A stretch of DNA of 64,000 bases, from assembly GCF_001005295.1 (NCBI RefSeq), contig NZ_LBMK01000002.1, positions 880,280 to 944,279 of the forward strand, in the 5' to 3' direction. Origin of the DNA: Streptomyces yangpuensis. Its GTDB lineage: Bacteria; Actinomycetota; Actinomycetes; Streptomycetales; Streptomycetaceae. Below the pieces are notes generated by a model. That model was not told where the DNA came from, searched no databases, and was given only the letters and a program-made list of their open reading frames with translations. Position numbers and translations under genes: made by a program. Shown here piece by piece: positions 1 through 8,338 of this stretch (the stretch's first letter is position 1; every line of letters begins with the position of its first letter).

Positions 1-1371
1 CACCTCCCCCCGCCGCAGCACCGGGTCCTGCGCGATCACCGCCAGGAACGGCGACAGCATGTCCACGTCGTGCATCGACCGGGCCAGCGCCGCCGCCAGG
101 TCGAAGCGGAAGCCGTCCACCCCCATCTCGGTGACCCAATAGCGCAGCGAGTCCGTGATGAGCCGCAGCACGTGCGGCCGCCCGGCGTGCAGGGTGTTCC
201 CGCAGCCCGTGTAGTCGGCGTACCGCCGCTGGTCGGACTGGAGCCGGTAGTAGCCCCGGTTGTCGAAGCCGCGCAGCGACAGCGTGGGCCCCAGCTCGCC
301 GGCCTCCGCCGTGTGGTTGTAGACCACGTCGAGGATCACCTCGATCCCGGCCGCGTGCAGCGCCCGGACCATCCGCTTGAACTCACCGACCTGCTGCCCG
401 GCCGTACCGCTGGAGGAGTACCCCGCGTGCGGGGCGAAGTAGCCCACCGAGTTGTAGCCCCAGTAGTTGCGCAGCCCCTTGCGCAGCAGATGGTCCTCGT
501 GCGCGAACTGGTGCACCGGCAGCAGCTCGACCGCCGTCACACCCAGCTTCACCAGGTGCTCGACCGCCGCCGGATGGGCCAGGCCCGCGTAGGTCCCGCG
601 CAGCTCCTCGGGAACACCCGGATGGCGCATCGTGAAGCCGCGCACGTGCAGCTCGTAGATCACCGAATCGGCCCAGGGGGTCTTCGGCCGGACGTCGTCC
701 GCCCAGTCGTCGTCATCGTGCACGACCACGCCCTTGGGCAGATACGGTGCGGAGTCCCGGTCGTCGCGCACGGTGTCCGCGATGTACTGCTGCGGCCAGT
801 CCCGGACGTGCCCGTACACCTCCGGCGGCAGTGTGAAGTCCCCGTCGACGGCCCGTGCGTACGGGTCCAGGAGCAGCTTCGCCGGATTGTGCCGGACCCC
901 AGTCCAGGGATCCCAGCGGCCGTGCACCCGGAAGCCGTACCGCTGCCCCGGGCGCACGCCCGGCACGAAACCGTGCCAGATCTCGTGCGTGAGCTCCGTG
1001 AGCACGCAAGCCGTCTCGGCCCCGCCCTCGTCGAAGAGGCACACCTCCACCGCCTCCGCGCCCTGCGCCCACACGGCGAAGTTGGTGCCCGCGGTCCCGT
1101 CCGGCCCGTGGTGGAAGCGGGCCCCCAGGGGATGCGAGGACCCCGGCCACACTGCCGGGGCCGGGCGTGTGTGTGCCCGTGCGGCCTGCCCATTGACCTG
1201 CCCATTGACCTGGCCGTTCGTCCGGCCGTCCGGCCGCCCGTTGGACTGCCGGCCCAGTGGGCCGCCCGGCCCGCCGTCGACGTGCGGTACGGGCGCGGCC
1301 TGTCCGCTCCGTACCGCTCCGACGGCGTTGCTGACGGCTTCCACCGCCTCCTGCTCGGCTGCGCTCGACAC
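1..1371 (-). CDS. glgX: Glycogen debranching enzyme GlgX (GH13 isoamylase type), N-terminal part, cut by window edge
   Basis: Encodes the first 457 residues of a cytoplasmic debranching enzyme that hydrolyses alpha-1,6 branches of glycogen or limit dextrins. A low-complexity head with a doubled GQVN unit is followed by a CBM48-like domain (HPLGARF, TNFAVWA, LTHEIWHGFVPG) and the start of the GH13 barrel (VIYELHVRGFT, VILDVVYNHTAE). GFRFDLA carries the expected catalytic Asp near residue 424; the acid/base Glu lies outside the window. The GTG at 1371 is chosen because GGAGG stands 6 nt upstream and it yields the usual Streptomyces head MSSAAEQEAV; an in-frame TGA lies near 1527. It diverges from the lipoprotein gene at 1545. 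Confidence 0.9.
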   Translation of the reverse strand, partial: MSSAAEQEAVEAVSNAVGAVRSGQAAPVPHVDGGPGGPLGRQSNGRPDGRTNGQVNGQVNGQAARAHTRPAPAVWPGSSHPLGARFHHGPDGTAGTNFAVWAQGAEAVEVCLFDEGGAETACVLTELTHEIWHGFVPGVRPGQRYGFRVHGRWDPWTGVRHNPAKLLLDPYARAVDGDFTLPPEVYGHVRDWPQQYIADTVRDDRDSAPYLPKGVVVHDDDDWADDVRPKTPWADSVIYELHVRGFTMRHPGVPEELRGTYAGLAHPAAVEHLVKLGVTAVELLPVHQFAHEDHLLRKGLRNYWGYNSVGYFAPHAGYSSSGTAGQQVGEFKRMVRALHAAGIEVILDVVYNHTAEAGELGPTLSLRGFDNRGYYRLQSDQRRYADYTGCGNTLHAGRPHVLRLITDSLRYWVTEMGVDGFRFDLAAALARSMHDVDMLSPFLAVIAQDPVLRRGEV

Positions 1372-1467
1372 TGCCCGCCTCCACGGCTCTTCGGTACCGG
1401 CGGGGGCAGGGGAATGTGTGGCCCCGGCGTCCCGGCCCGGGCCCGCCCCCGTCTGGTCCTTCCCACT

Positions 1468-1493
1468 GTTCTGCCCGGACAGTTCTGCCCGGA
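1468..1493. promoter_or_regulatory. Perfect 12-bp direct repeat in the glgX / L,D-transpeptidase divergent promoter region
   Basis: GTTCTGCCCGGA occurs at 1468-1479 and again at 1482-1493, a 14-bp period, in the 173-bp gap between two divergent genes. Direct repeats here often bind transcription factors. No family is assigned. Confidence 0.4.
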
Positions 1494-1544
1494 ACGTGGC
1501 CCGCGCTCACGTTTCCCCCGGAGGGCCCGGTCGTTGGAGGGAAC

Positions 1545-2774
1545 GTGACACTTCTGACGAGGCGGGCAGGGGCGGGCTTGGCCGCCGTGGCGGTGTGGGC
1601 GGGCCTGCTGGGCGGGCTGGCGGGCTGCACCCAGGACGGCAAGTCTCCCGTCGAGATCCAGCTCCCCGGCAGAGTCCGCTCGCCGGACGAGGCCATCCGC
1701 ATCACCCCCGACGACAACGCCAAGGACGTGCCGGCCGACGGGCGGCTGACGGTCACCGTGCCCGAGGGGCGGCTGGAACGGGTCGTGGTGACCAAGGTCG
1801 AGGACGCGCAACAGGAGGAGGTCCCCGGCGCCATCGCCCCCGACGGGCTCAGCTGGAGTCCCACCCCGCAGGCGGGCCGGCTCGCCCTCGCCGCCAAGTA
1901 CACCGTGGACGCCGTCGCCCTCGACGGGCACAACCGCCGCCAGGCCCGCCGCACCACCTTCACCACCTACGTCCCCGAAGAGCGGTTCATCGGCTACTTC
2001 AAGCCCGAGAACCGCTCCACCGTCGGCACCGGCATGATCGTCTCCTTCAAGTTCAGCCGCGCCATCGAACGGCGCGCCGACGTGGAGCGCGCCATCCGGA
2101 TCACCGCGGAGCCGGCGGTGGAGATCGCCGCCCACTGGTTCGGCAAGGAACGCCTCGACTTCCGGCCCAAGCAGTACTGGAAGCCCGGGACCAAGGTCAC
2201 CGTGCGGATGGCCCTGCGCGATGTCGAGGGCGCGCCCGGCTCGTACGGTATCCAGTCCAAGACCGTCACCTTCACCGTCGGGCGCTCCCAGATCTCCACC
2301 GTGGACGCGGCCGCCCACACCATGGAGGTCCGCCGGGACGGGGAACTGCTGTCGACCGTGCCGATCAGCGCCGGAGCGCCCAAGACCACCACCTACAACG
2401 GGAAGATGGTGGTGATGGAGCTCTTCGACGTCACCCGGATGAACGGCCAGACCGTGGGCTTCGGCGGAGAGTACGACATCCCCGACGTCCCCCACGCCAT
2501 GCGGCTGACCTCCTCCGGAACCTTCCTGCACGGGAACTACTGGTCCAGCCCCGACACCTTCGGCAGCACCAACGTGAGCCACGGCTGCGTGGGCCTGCGC
2601 GACGACAAGGGCGGCGGCTCCGACACCCCGGCGGGCTGGTTCTTCGACCGGACCCTGATCGGTGACGTGATCGAGGTCGTCAACTCGCAGGACAAGGTGG
2701 TCGCCGCGGACAACGGGCTCGGCGGCTGGAACATGTCCTGGGCGGACTGGGTGGCCGGCTCCGCCCTCGCCTGA
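1545..2774 (+). CDS. L,D-transpeptidase lipoprotein (Ig-like domain plus YkuD catalytic domain), paralogue 1
   Basis: A 409-residue exported enzyme expected to form 3-3 cross-links between peptidoglycan stem peptides. It has a lipoprotein signal with lipobox LAGC (Cys about 28), an Ig-like region (about 45-240) as in actinobacterial Ldt enzymes, then a YkuD domain with HGNYW and the catalytic SHGC motif (Cys348). The GTG at 1545 follows GGAGG; the frame is open further upstream but without a better start. It is closely related along its length to the gene at 6986 (same TTTYNGKM, GEYDI.DVPHAMRL and HGNYW blocks), so the two look like a local duplication. Substrate class is inferred from family; acyl donor preference cannot be read from sequence. 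Confidence 0.9.
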   Translation: MTLLTRRAGAGLAAVAVWAGLLGGLAGCTQDGKSPVEIQLPGRVRSPDEAIRITPDDNAKDVPADGRLTVTVPEGRLERVVVTKVEDAQQEEVPGAIAPDGLSWSPTPQAGRLALAAKYTVDAVALDGHNRRQARRTTFTTYVPEERFIGYFKPENRSTVGTGMIVSFKFSRAIERRADVERAIRITAEPAVEIAAHWFGKERLDFRPKQYWKPGTKVTVRMALRDVEGAPGSYGIQSKTVTFTVGRSQISTVDAAAHTMEVRRDGELLSTVPISAGAPKTTTYNGKMVVMELFDVTRMNGQTVGFGGEYDIPDVPHAMRLTSSGTFLHGNYWSSPDTFGSTNVSHGCVGLRDDKGGGSDTPAGWFFDRTLIGDVIEVVNSQDKVVAADNGLGGWNMSWADWVAGSALA

Positions 2775-2940
2775 ACGGCCCACGCGCCCCCCACAAGAGT
2801 GATTCGTGTGATCGGAATGCCGTAGCGGAGAGTGTCCGCGCACCGCACCGCCGACCCCTGCCCCCAGCCTGTCAAAGCGCATCGGAGCACAACAGCGCGC
2901 ACCAGGGCACATCGGGCGGCAGGGAAGCGGACGGAGCGTC

Positions 2941-5160
2941 ATGGCAGCAAGGAACTGGACCCTCGGGCTCGCGGTCGGCGCCGTGCTGGCCGCCGCGGCC
3001 CCCACGGCCGTCGCCGCCGGCCCTGGCGCCGACCGGCCGGTGGCGGCGGCCCGGGCGCCGCTGCCCGACCGGCTCGGTCCCTGCGTTCCGGGCCGCTGCC
3101 CGGACCCGTACCCGCCGGTGGGCAGCGACGGCGTCCTGCGCGGCCGGGACAACGGCATCAACATCTTCGCCGGCGGCGACTTCCGGGTCCGCGGACGGGC
3201 CTCCGAGGCCGAGGGCCGCCTCGTCGTCCTCGGCGCCTTCGACCAGGACAAGGTGGCCGGCGGCGACAGCCGCTACAACGTCGGGATCGTCGGCGCCGGA
3301 TCGCTCGTACCGCCGCCCGACGGGGCCGACTTCCTCACCACCGGCGCCGGCGTCACCGTCGCCCAGGGCGAACGCCTGCTCGCCGACGGCGGTGTGGTCC
3401 GCCACGCGGGCCCCGTCACCGGCTCGGTGTCCGCAACCCTGGTCCCCGACCCCGCCGCCGTGACCCCGTACGCCGGACTGCGCGACCGGCTCAGCGCCGC
3501 CAGCCAGTGCTACGCCCGGGTCGGCGGACAGCTCCGCCCGGCCACCGGCACCGTCGCCGACCGGGGCTACGAGACCCTCTTCACCGGCGACAACACCTCC
3601 GCGCTCCAGGTCTTCAACGTGGACGCGGACATGGCCGGCAACGGCGGCGGCATGCAGGGCATCCGCTTCGACCGGATCCCGGCCGGGGCCACCGTCCTGG
3701 TCAACGTCCTGGGCACCGACCGCACCATCAACACCTACAGCGGCGGCCTCCAGGACACCGACCCGCTGAACGCCTACCGCGACCGGCTGCTGTGGAACTT
3801 CCCCGACGCCACCACCGTACGGCTGACCGGCGGCGGCCAGTTCCAGGGAAGCTTCCTGATGGGGCAGCAGAGCTCCGAGACCACGATCACCCTGCCCGGC
3901 ATCAACGGCCGCTTCTTCACCACCGGCTCCGTCACCCACGGCAGCGAGACCGTCGGGGGCGGCGGCCAGGAGTTCCACGCCTACCCCTTCAACGGGGACC
4001 TGCCCGACTGCGCCGGCCCGGCCCCGGTGACCGGCTCGGTCTCCGTCCTCAAGCGGGACGCCGGGACAGGCGCGCCGCTCGCGGGAGCCCGGTTCGAGCT
4101 GTGGCGGGAGAGCAACGGCACGGCGGGCCTCCAGCCCACCGGCCCGGACGCCGACACCCTGGTCAGCCGGTGCACCACACCGGCGAGCGGCCTGTGCGAG
4201 GAGACCACCGCGCTCGGCACGTACTACTGGCGCGAGACCCAGGCGCCCCCCGGGTACGAGCTGCCCGCCCAGCCCGTCCGCGAGCTGACCCTGACCGCCC
4301 TGAACGCGCAGACCGGAGTCCGGTACGAGGCGGACAACCGGCGCAGCCCCGAACCGCCGGCAGGCGCCCGGGTGGTGCTGCGCAAGACGGACGGGGCGAG
4401 CGGCGCGGCACTGCCCGGCGCGCAGTTCGAGCTGTGGCGGGAGAGCAACGGCACCCCCGGCCTCCAGACCGCCGCCCCGGGCGGTGACACCCGGCTGGAC
4501 GGCGCCTGCGTCACCGACGCCCGGGGCACCTGCACGGTGGAACTCCCGGTCGGACAGACGTACTACTGGCGGGAGACCGCGGTCCCGGCCGGATACGAAC
4601 CGCCGGCGAACCCGGTCACGCGCTTCGACCTGACCCGGGGCGACGTGGCGGACGGCATCGTCGTCACCGTCCCGAACACGAGGAGCGAGCGGTACGAGGG
4701 CTCCATCCGGGTCCTGAAGCAGGACGCCAAGACCGGGCGGCCGCTGCGCGGCGCGGTGTTCGAGGCCTGGCAGGAGACCAACGGCACCGCGGGCCTGCAG
4801 ACGCGCGGCATCAACGCCGACCGCAGGGCGGCGGACGGCTGCGCCACCGACCGCGGCGGGGTCTGCGACTTCGGTCCGTTCCCCGCGGGCTCGTACTACC
4901 TGGTCGAGACGGCCGTGCCCGAGGGCTACGCGCTGCCCGCGGACCGGGTCACCGGACCGCTGGTGCTGGACGCCGCCACCCCGGACCGGCGGCTCGTGGT
5001 CACGCTCCGGAACGAGCGCGACAGCCACGGCAAGGGCAAGGGCGACCACGGCAAGGGCAACGGCAAGGGCGACCACGGCCACGGAAAGGGTGACGGCGGG
5101 CACCACCACAAGCCGAAGCACCCCGGGCACCCGAAGGACGCCCGGGGACCCCGGGCCTGA
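2941..5160 (+). CDS. Secreted choice-of-anchor-A protein with three SpaA/Cna-B-like repeats and His/Lys/Gly-rich tail
   Basis: A 739-residue surface-type protein. An N-terminal signal (MAARNWTLGLAVGAVL) precedes a choice-of-anchor-A-like domain (about 60-355; NGINIFAGGDF, NTYSGGLQDTD, GQQSSETTITLPGINGRFF). Three SpaA/Cna-B-like (prealbumin-fold) repeats follow at about 362-466, 475-580 and 586-691. Each carries a manually aligned Lys/Glu/Asn set (K371/E432/N466, K482/E545/N579, K593/E656/N691), the residue types that form isopeptide bonds in this fold, plus a C-x7-C pair. The tail (about 695-739) repeats HGKGKGD-like units. No LPxTG or hydrophobic C-terminal anchor is present. The start ATG has GGAG about 6 nt upstream. 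The choice-of-anchor name comes from family resemblance; ligand unknown. Confidence 0.8.
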   Translation: MAARNWTLGLAVGAVLAAAAPTAVAAGPGADRPVAAARAPLPDRLGPCVPGRCPDPYPPVGSDGVLRGRDNGINIFAGGDFRVRGRASEAEGRLVVLGAFDQDKVAGGDSRYNVGIVGAGSLVPPPDGADFLTTGAGVTVAQGERLLADGGVVRHAGPVTGSVSATLVPDPAAVTPYAGLRDRLSAASQCYARVGGQLRPATGTVADRGYETLFTGDNTSALQVFNVDADMAGNGGGMQGIRFDRIPAGATVLVNVLGTDRTINTYSGGLQDTDPLNAYRDRLLWNFPDATTVRLTGGGQFQGSFLMGQQSSETTITLPGINGRFFTTGSVTHGSETVGGGGQEFHAYPFNGDLPDCAGPAPVTGSVSVLKRDAGTGAPLAGARFELWRESNGTAGLQPTGPDADTLVSRCTTPASGLCEETTALGTYYWRETQAPPGYELPAQPVRELTLTALNAQTGVRYEADNRRSPEPPAGARVVLRKTDGASGAALPGAQFELWRESNGTPGLQTAAPGGDTRLDGACVTDARGTCTVELPVGQTYYWRETAVPAGYEPPANPVTRFDLTRGDVADGIVVTVPNTRSERYEGSIRVLKQDAKTGRPLRGAVFEAWQETNGTAGLQTRGINADRRAADGCATDRGGVCDFGPFPAGSYYLVETAVPEGYALPADRVTGPLVLDAATPDRRLVVTLRNERDSHGKGKGDHGKGNGKGDHGHGKGDGGHHHKPKHPGHPKDARGPRA

Positions 5161-5190
5161 CCCCCTGCCCAGAACGACGGACGGAGCGGC

Positions 5191-6042
5191 ATGAAAGCCA
5201 GGACGACAAGGGTGTGGCTCATCGGCCCCGCCGCCGCGGCGGTGCTCGCCACGGCGGCCCCGGCCCTTGCCGCGCCGCCCGCGGCACCGGCCGGCACCGC
5301 CGAGGTGGTGCTGCGCAGCACCGATCTGGACACCGGCGCACCCCTGTCCGGAGCCCGGTTCGAGCTGTGGCGCGAGACCAACGACCGGGCCGGGCTCCAG
5401 AGCACCGGTCAGGGCGCCGACCAGAAGGTGGCGCACGGCTGCGTGACCGACGCGAAGGGCCTGTGCACCATGGCGCCGGCGACCGGCGAGACCTACTACG
5501 CGGTGCAGGTCGCCGTCCCGGCCGGTTACGAACCGCCCGACGAACCCTTCACCGGCTTCGACTTCGGCGAGGACGCCGCCCGGAAGGGGCTCGTCGTCAA
5601 CGTCCCGAACCGGCGCCGGGACGCGGCGTACGGCGGCGGGGTCCGGGTCCGGTCGAAGGACGGGAAGACCGGTGCCCCGCTGCCCGGCGCGGTGTTCGAA
5701 CTGTGGCGGGAGACCGACGGCACCACCGGCCTGCAGACCGCGGGCACCGCCGCCGACCAGCGGGTCCGGCCCGGCTGTGCCACCGACGCCGACGGCGCCT
5801 GCGACTTCGAAGGGCTCGCCGACGGCGCGTACTTCCTGGTCGCCAAGGACGTCCCCGAGGGCTACGTGATGCCGAAGCAGCCGGTGGCCGGCCCCTGGCG
5901 GCTGGACGCCGCGTCCGGGCGCCGGCTCCTGCTCACCGTCCCCACCAGACGGGCCGAGCGGATCCCCGAGGTGGGCGGCGACCAGGGCCGCCGCGACGGC
6001 CGCGGGCCCCGGGCCGCCCGCGCCGGTGCGCCGCCGGAGTGA
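5191..6042 (+). CDS. Secreted protein with two degenerate SpaA/Cna-B-like repeats
   Basis: A 283-residue paralogue of the repeat region of the preceding gene, 30 bp downstream and probably co-transcribed. It has a signal peptide (MKARTTRVWLIGPAAAAVLATAAPALAA), then two SpaA-type repeats (about 35-142 and 148-253) with the same RFELWRET / VFELWRET and VPAGYEPP / VPEGY blocks and one C-x7-C pair each. The isopeptide-type triad is damaged: the Lys position is Ser in both (S43, S155), Glu becomes Gln106 and Ala218, and Asn survives only in the first (N140; T252 in the second). The last residues share GRGPRA with the end of the upstream protein (ARGPRA). No membrane or sortase anchor is visible. 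Confidence 0.78.
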   Translation: MKARTTRVWLIGPAAAAVLATAAPALAAPPAAPAGTAEVVLRSTDLDTGAPLSGARFELWRETNDRAGLQSTGQGADQKVAHGCVTDAKGLCTMAPATGETYYAVQVAVPAGYEPPDEPFTGFDFGEDAARKGLVVNVPNRRRDAAYGGGVRVRSKDGKTGAPLPGAVFELWRETDGTTGLQTAGTAADQRVRPGCATDADGACDFEGLADGAYFLVAKDVPEGYVMPKQPVAGPWRLDAASGRRLLLTVPTRRAERIPEVGGDQGRRDGRGPRAARAGAPPE

Positions 6043-6139
6043 CCTCCTCACCCCGGCGGCGCAGCAGCGCGAGCCGTACCCCGGCCGCACGGGTTGGCTG
6101 GGCTGTGACCGTTGTGCTCACAGACCCGAGGAGGCCCGC

Positions 6140-6847
6140 ATGGCCGTACGTCAGGCGACCGGCCCGATAGCGCGGGTGGCCGTACTCGGCGCCCTGCTCG
6201 CACTGGCGGGCACCCACCCGTCCACCGCGGTGGCCGCGCCGGCGGAACCGGAGAGCGCCTGCGTGGCGGGCACCGGCCCCTACCAGCGGGAGCTGGAGGA
6301 CCACGTGGGCCGGCCGGTCGACGGGGTGCAGTCCGCCGCGGACTGCTACGCGGTCCGCGCCTTCCAGCGCGCGAACGGCGTCAGCCCCGCCGACGGCTAC
6401 CCGGGCGTCGCCACCTACCGCACGATGCTCGTCGTCCAGGCCCGCCCCGACCCCAACGCCGCGGGCGACTGCCCCGAGCGCGACCACCGCGTCACGTGCA
6501 TCGACCTCGACCGCCAGCTGCTGTGGGTGCAGCGGGGGAGCCGGGTCGTCTTCCCGCCCGTGCCCATCCGCACCGGCCGCGACTACCAGGAGACCCGGAC
6601 CGGCTGGCACGACGTGTACTGGCGCAACAAGGACCACGTCTCCACGCTGTACGGCACGCGCATGCCGCACGCCCAGTTCTTCGACGGGGGCCAGGCCTTG
6701 CACGGTTCACCCGGCTCCCTCTACGGAACCGGTGGTTCCGCAGGCTGCGTCAACCTCACCGAACCGGACGCGAAGCGCCTGTGGGACCTGCTCACCGAGG
6801 GCGACGCCGTCTACGTCTGGGGCGTCAAGCCGGGCACGGAGGACTGA
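6140..6847 (+). CDS. Secreted L,D-transpeptidase with N-terminal peptidoglycan-binding-like region
   Basis: A 235-residue exported protein starting at the ATG with GAGGAGG 5 nt upstream. The signal peptide ends near AVAAPAEP. Residues about 45-105 look like a PG-binding_1 domain (QRELEDHVGRPVDGVQS, FQRANGVSPADGYPG, TYRTML). The YkuD-type catalytic domain follows (IDLDRQLLWVQRG, PIRTGRDYQETRTG, HGSPGSLYGTGGS) with catalytic Cys203 in SAGCVNL. It is shorter than, and not a close copy of, the two lipoprotein Ldt genes on either side. The clustering with surface proteins suggests joint expression or function, but that is inference. Confidence 0.87.
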   Translation: MAVRQATGPIARVAVLGALLALAGTHPSTAVAAPAEPESACVAGTGPYQRELEDHVGRPVDGVQSAADCYAVRAFQRANGVSPADGYPGVATYRTMLVVQARPDPNAAGDCPERDHRVTCIDLDRQLLWVQRGSRVVFPPVPIRTGRDYQETRTGWHDVYWRNKDHVSTLYGTRMPHAQFFDGGQALHGSPGSLYGTGGSAGCVNLTEPDAKRLWDLLTEGDAVYVWGVKPGTED

Positions 6848-6985
6848 CGCGCAAGCCGCCACGGCCCATTCACGGCAGTTGGGACGGAACGGTGACAAGA
6901 CCGTGGCTCATCGTGATCCTCCCGTGTGATTTCCTGTCGACATGCGCGCGACTGTCCGCGCGCGGGGGACATGGGGAGAACACGA

Positions 6986-8212
6986 GTGAACCTGCAGCCG
7001 ATACGCGGCCGCGCCCGCACCGGCCTGCCGGCCCTTCTGCTGGGAGCGGCCCTGCTGTTCACCACCGCCTGCGGCGGCGGTGGCGGCGGCAACAGCAACG
7101 GCAGCGGCAGCGACAACGCCGGTGGCGGCGGCAAGACCGGTACCGAGGCTTCGAAGGCCGTCGTCAACGTCAAGCCCGACGACGGCGCCAAGGAGGTCGC
7201 CACCAGCGGCGTCCTGAAGATCACGAGCACCGGCGGCAAGCTCAGCACGGTGACCGTCGCCGACACCAAGGGCAACGCGGTCGAGGGCAAGCTCTCCGCC
7301 GACGGCGCGAGCTGGGAGCCGGCCCGCCACCTGGCCTCGGCCACCGAGTACAAGGTGCACGCGGTCGCCAAGGACGAGGCCGGCCGGGAGTCCGCCAAGG
7401 ACACCAGCTTCACGACCCTGACCCCGACCAACACCTTCGTGGGTCACTACACGCCCGAGGACGGCTCGACCGTCGGCGTGGGCATGCCGGTCTCGATCAA
7501 CTTCACCCGTGGCATCACCAACCCCGAGGCCGTCGAGAAGGCCATCACCGTGACCGCCGAGCCGGCCGTGCCGATCGAGGGCCACTGGTTCGGCAACGAC
7601 CGCCTCGACTTCCGCCCCGAGAACTACTGGGCCGCGGGCACCAAGGTCACCGTCAAGCTCGCCCTCGACGGAGTGGAGGGCCGCCCCGGCGTGTACGGCA
7701 AGCAGACCCGCACCGTCACCTTCACCATCGGCCGGTCCCAGGTGTCGACGGTCGACGCGGCCGCGCACACCATGCAGGTCGTCCGTGACGGCCAGGTCCT
7801 CAAGGACGTCCCGATCACCGCGGGCGCCCCGTCGACCACGACCTACAACGGCCAGATGGTCATCAGCGAGAAGTACAAGGTCACGCGGATGAACGGCGCG
7901 ACCGTCGGCTTCGGGGGCGAGTACGACATCTCCGACGTCCCGCACGCCATGCGCCTGTCGCAGTCGGGCACGTTCGTGCACGGCAACTACTGGGCCCCGT
8001 CCAGCACCTTCGGCTCGGCGAACGTCAGCCACGGCTGCATCGGACTCAAGGACGTCCGCGGCGCGGGCGACTCCAAGCAGCCCGCGGCCTGGTTCTTCGA
8101 CGAGTCGCTGATCGGTGACGTGGTCGTCGTGAAGAACTCGAAGGACAAGCAGATCGCCCCGGACAACGGGCTCAACGGCTGGAACATGCCGTGGGCGGAG
8201 TGGATCAAGTAA
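6986..8212 (+). CDS. L,D-transpeptidase lipoprotein (Ig-like plus YkuD), paralogue 2
   Basis: A 408-residue lipoprotein with lipobox TTAC (Cys29) and a Gly/Asn/Ser-rich linker, then an Ig-like region and a YkuD domain with HGNYW and SHGC (Cys351). It resembles the gene at 1545 throughout and probably makes 3-3 cross-links at the outer face of the membrane. The GTG at 6986 is preferred over the ATG at 6971 because GGGGAGA lies about 8 nt upstream of it. A strong hairpin terminator follows at 8244-8278, so the surface cluster ends here. Confidence 0.88.
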   Translation: MNLQPIRGRARTGLPALLLGAALLFTTACGGGGGGNSNGSGSDNAGGGGKTGTEASKAVVNVKPDDGAKEVATSGVLKITSTGGKLSTVTVADTKGNAVEGKLSADGASWEPARHLASATEYKVHAVAKDEAGRESAKDTSFTTLTPTNTFVGHYTPEDGSTVGVGMPVSINFTRGITNPEAVEKAITVTAEPAVPIEGHWFGNDRLDFRPENYWAAGTKVTVKLALDGVEGRPGVYGKQTRTVTFTIGRSQVSTVDAAAHTMQVVRDGQVLKDVPITAGAPSTTTYNGQMVISEKYKVTRMNGATVGFGGEYDISDVPHAMRLSQSGTFVHGNYWAPSSTFGSANVSHGCIGLKDVRGAGDSKQPAAWFFDESLIGDVVVVKNSKDKQIAPDNGLNGWNMPWAEWIK

Positions 8213-8243
8213 CCGCCGCGCGTACGCCCCGTACGTGATCCGG

Positions 8244-8278
8244 GTGGCCCGGTGCTGTGACCCACGGCACCGGGCCAC
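8244..8278 (+). terminator. Rho-independent-type hairpin after the Ldt cluster
   Basis: GTGGCCCGGTGC (8244-8255) pairs perfectly with GCACCGGGCCAC (8267-8278) across an 11-nt loop. It lacks a long T tract, as is common in this G+C class. Confidence 0.75.
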
Positions 8279-8325
8279 TTCACGTGCTGTGCCGGTCCGG
8301 GGGAGACCCCCGGCCCCCCGGGCCC

Positions 8326-8331
8326 TAACCT
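8326..8331 (+). promoter_or_regulatory. Candidate -10 box TAACCT for a leaderless enoyl-CoA hydratase mRNA
   Basis: The hexamer ends 7 nt before the ATG at 8339 and there is no purine-rich ribosome site between, so transcription would begin at or next to the start codon. Confidence 0.5.
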
Positions 8332-8338
8332 GACCCGT

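Noticed and set aside
2872..6090. Very long minus-strand reading frames opposite the surface genes, and similar ones at 37944-41567 and 55771-58920
   Set aside because: They are antisense products of extreme third-position G/C bias. They have no ribosome sites or recognisable motifs, while the opposite strand encodes clear families.
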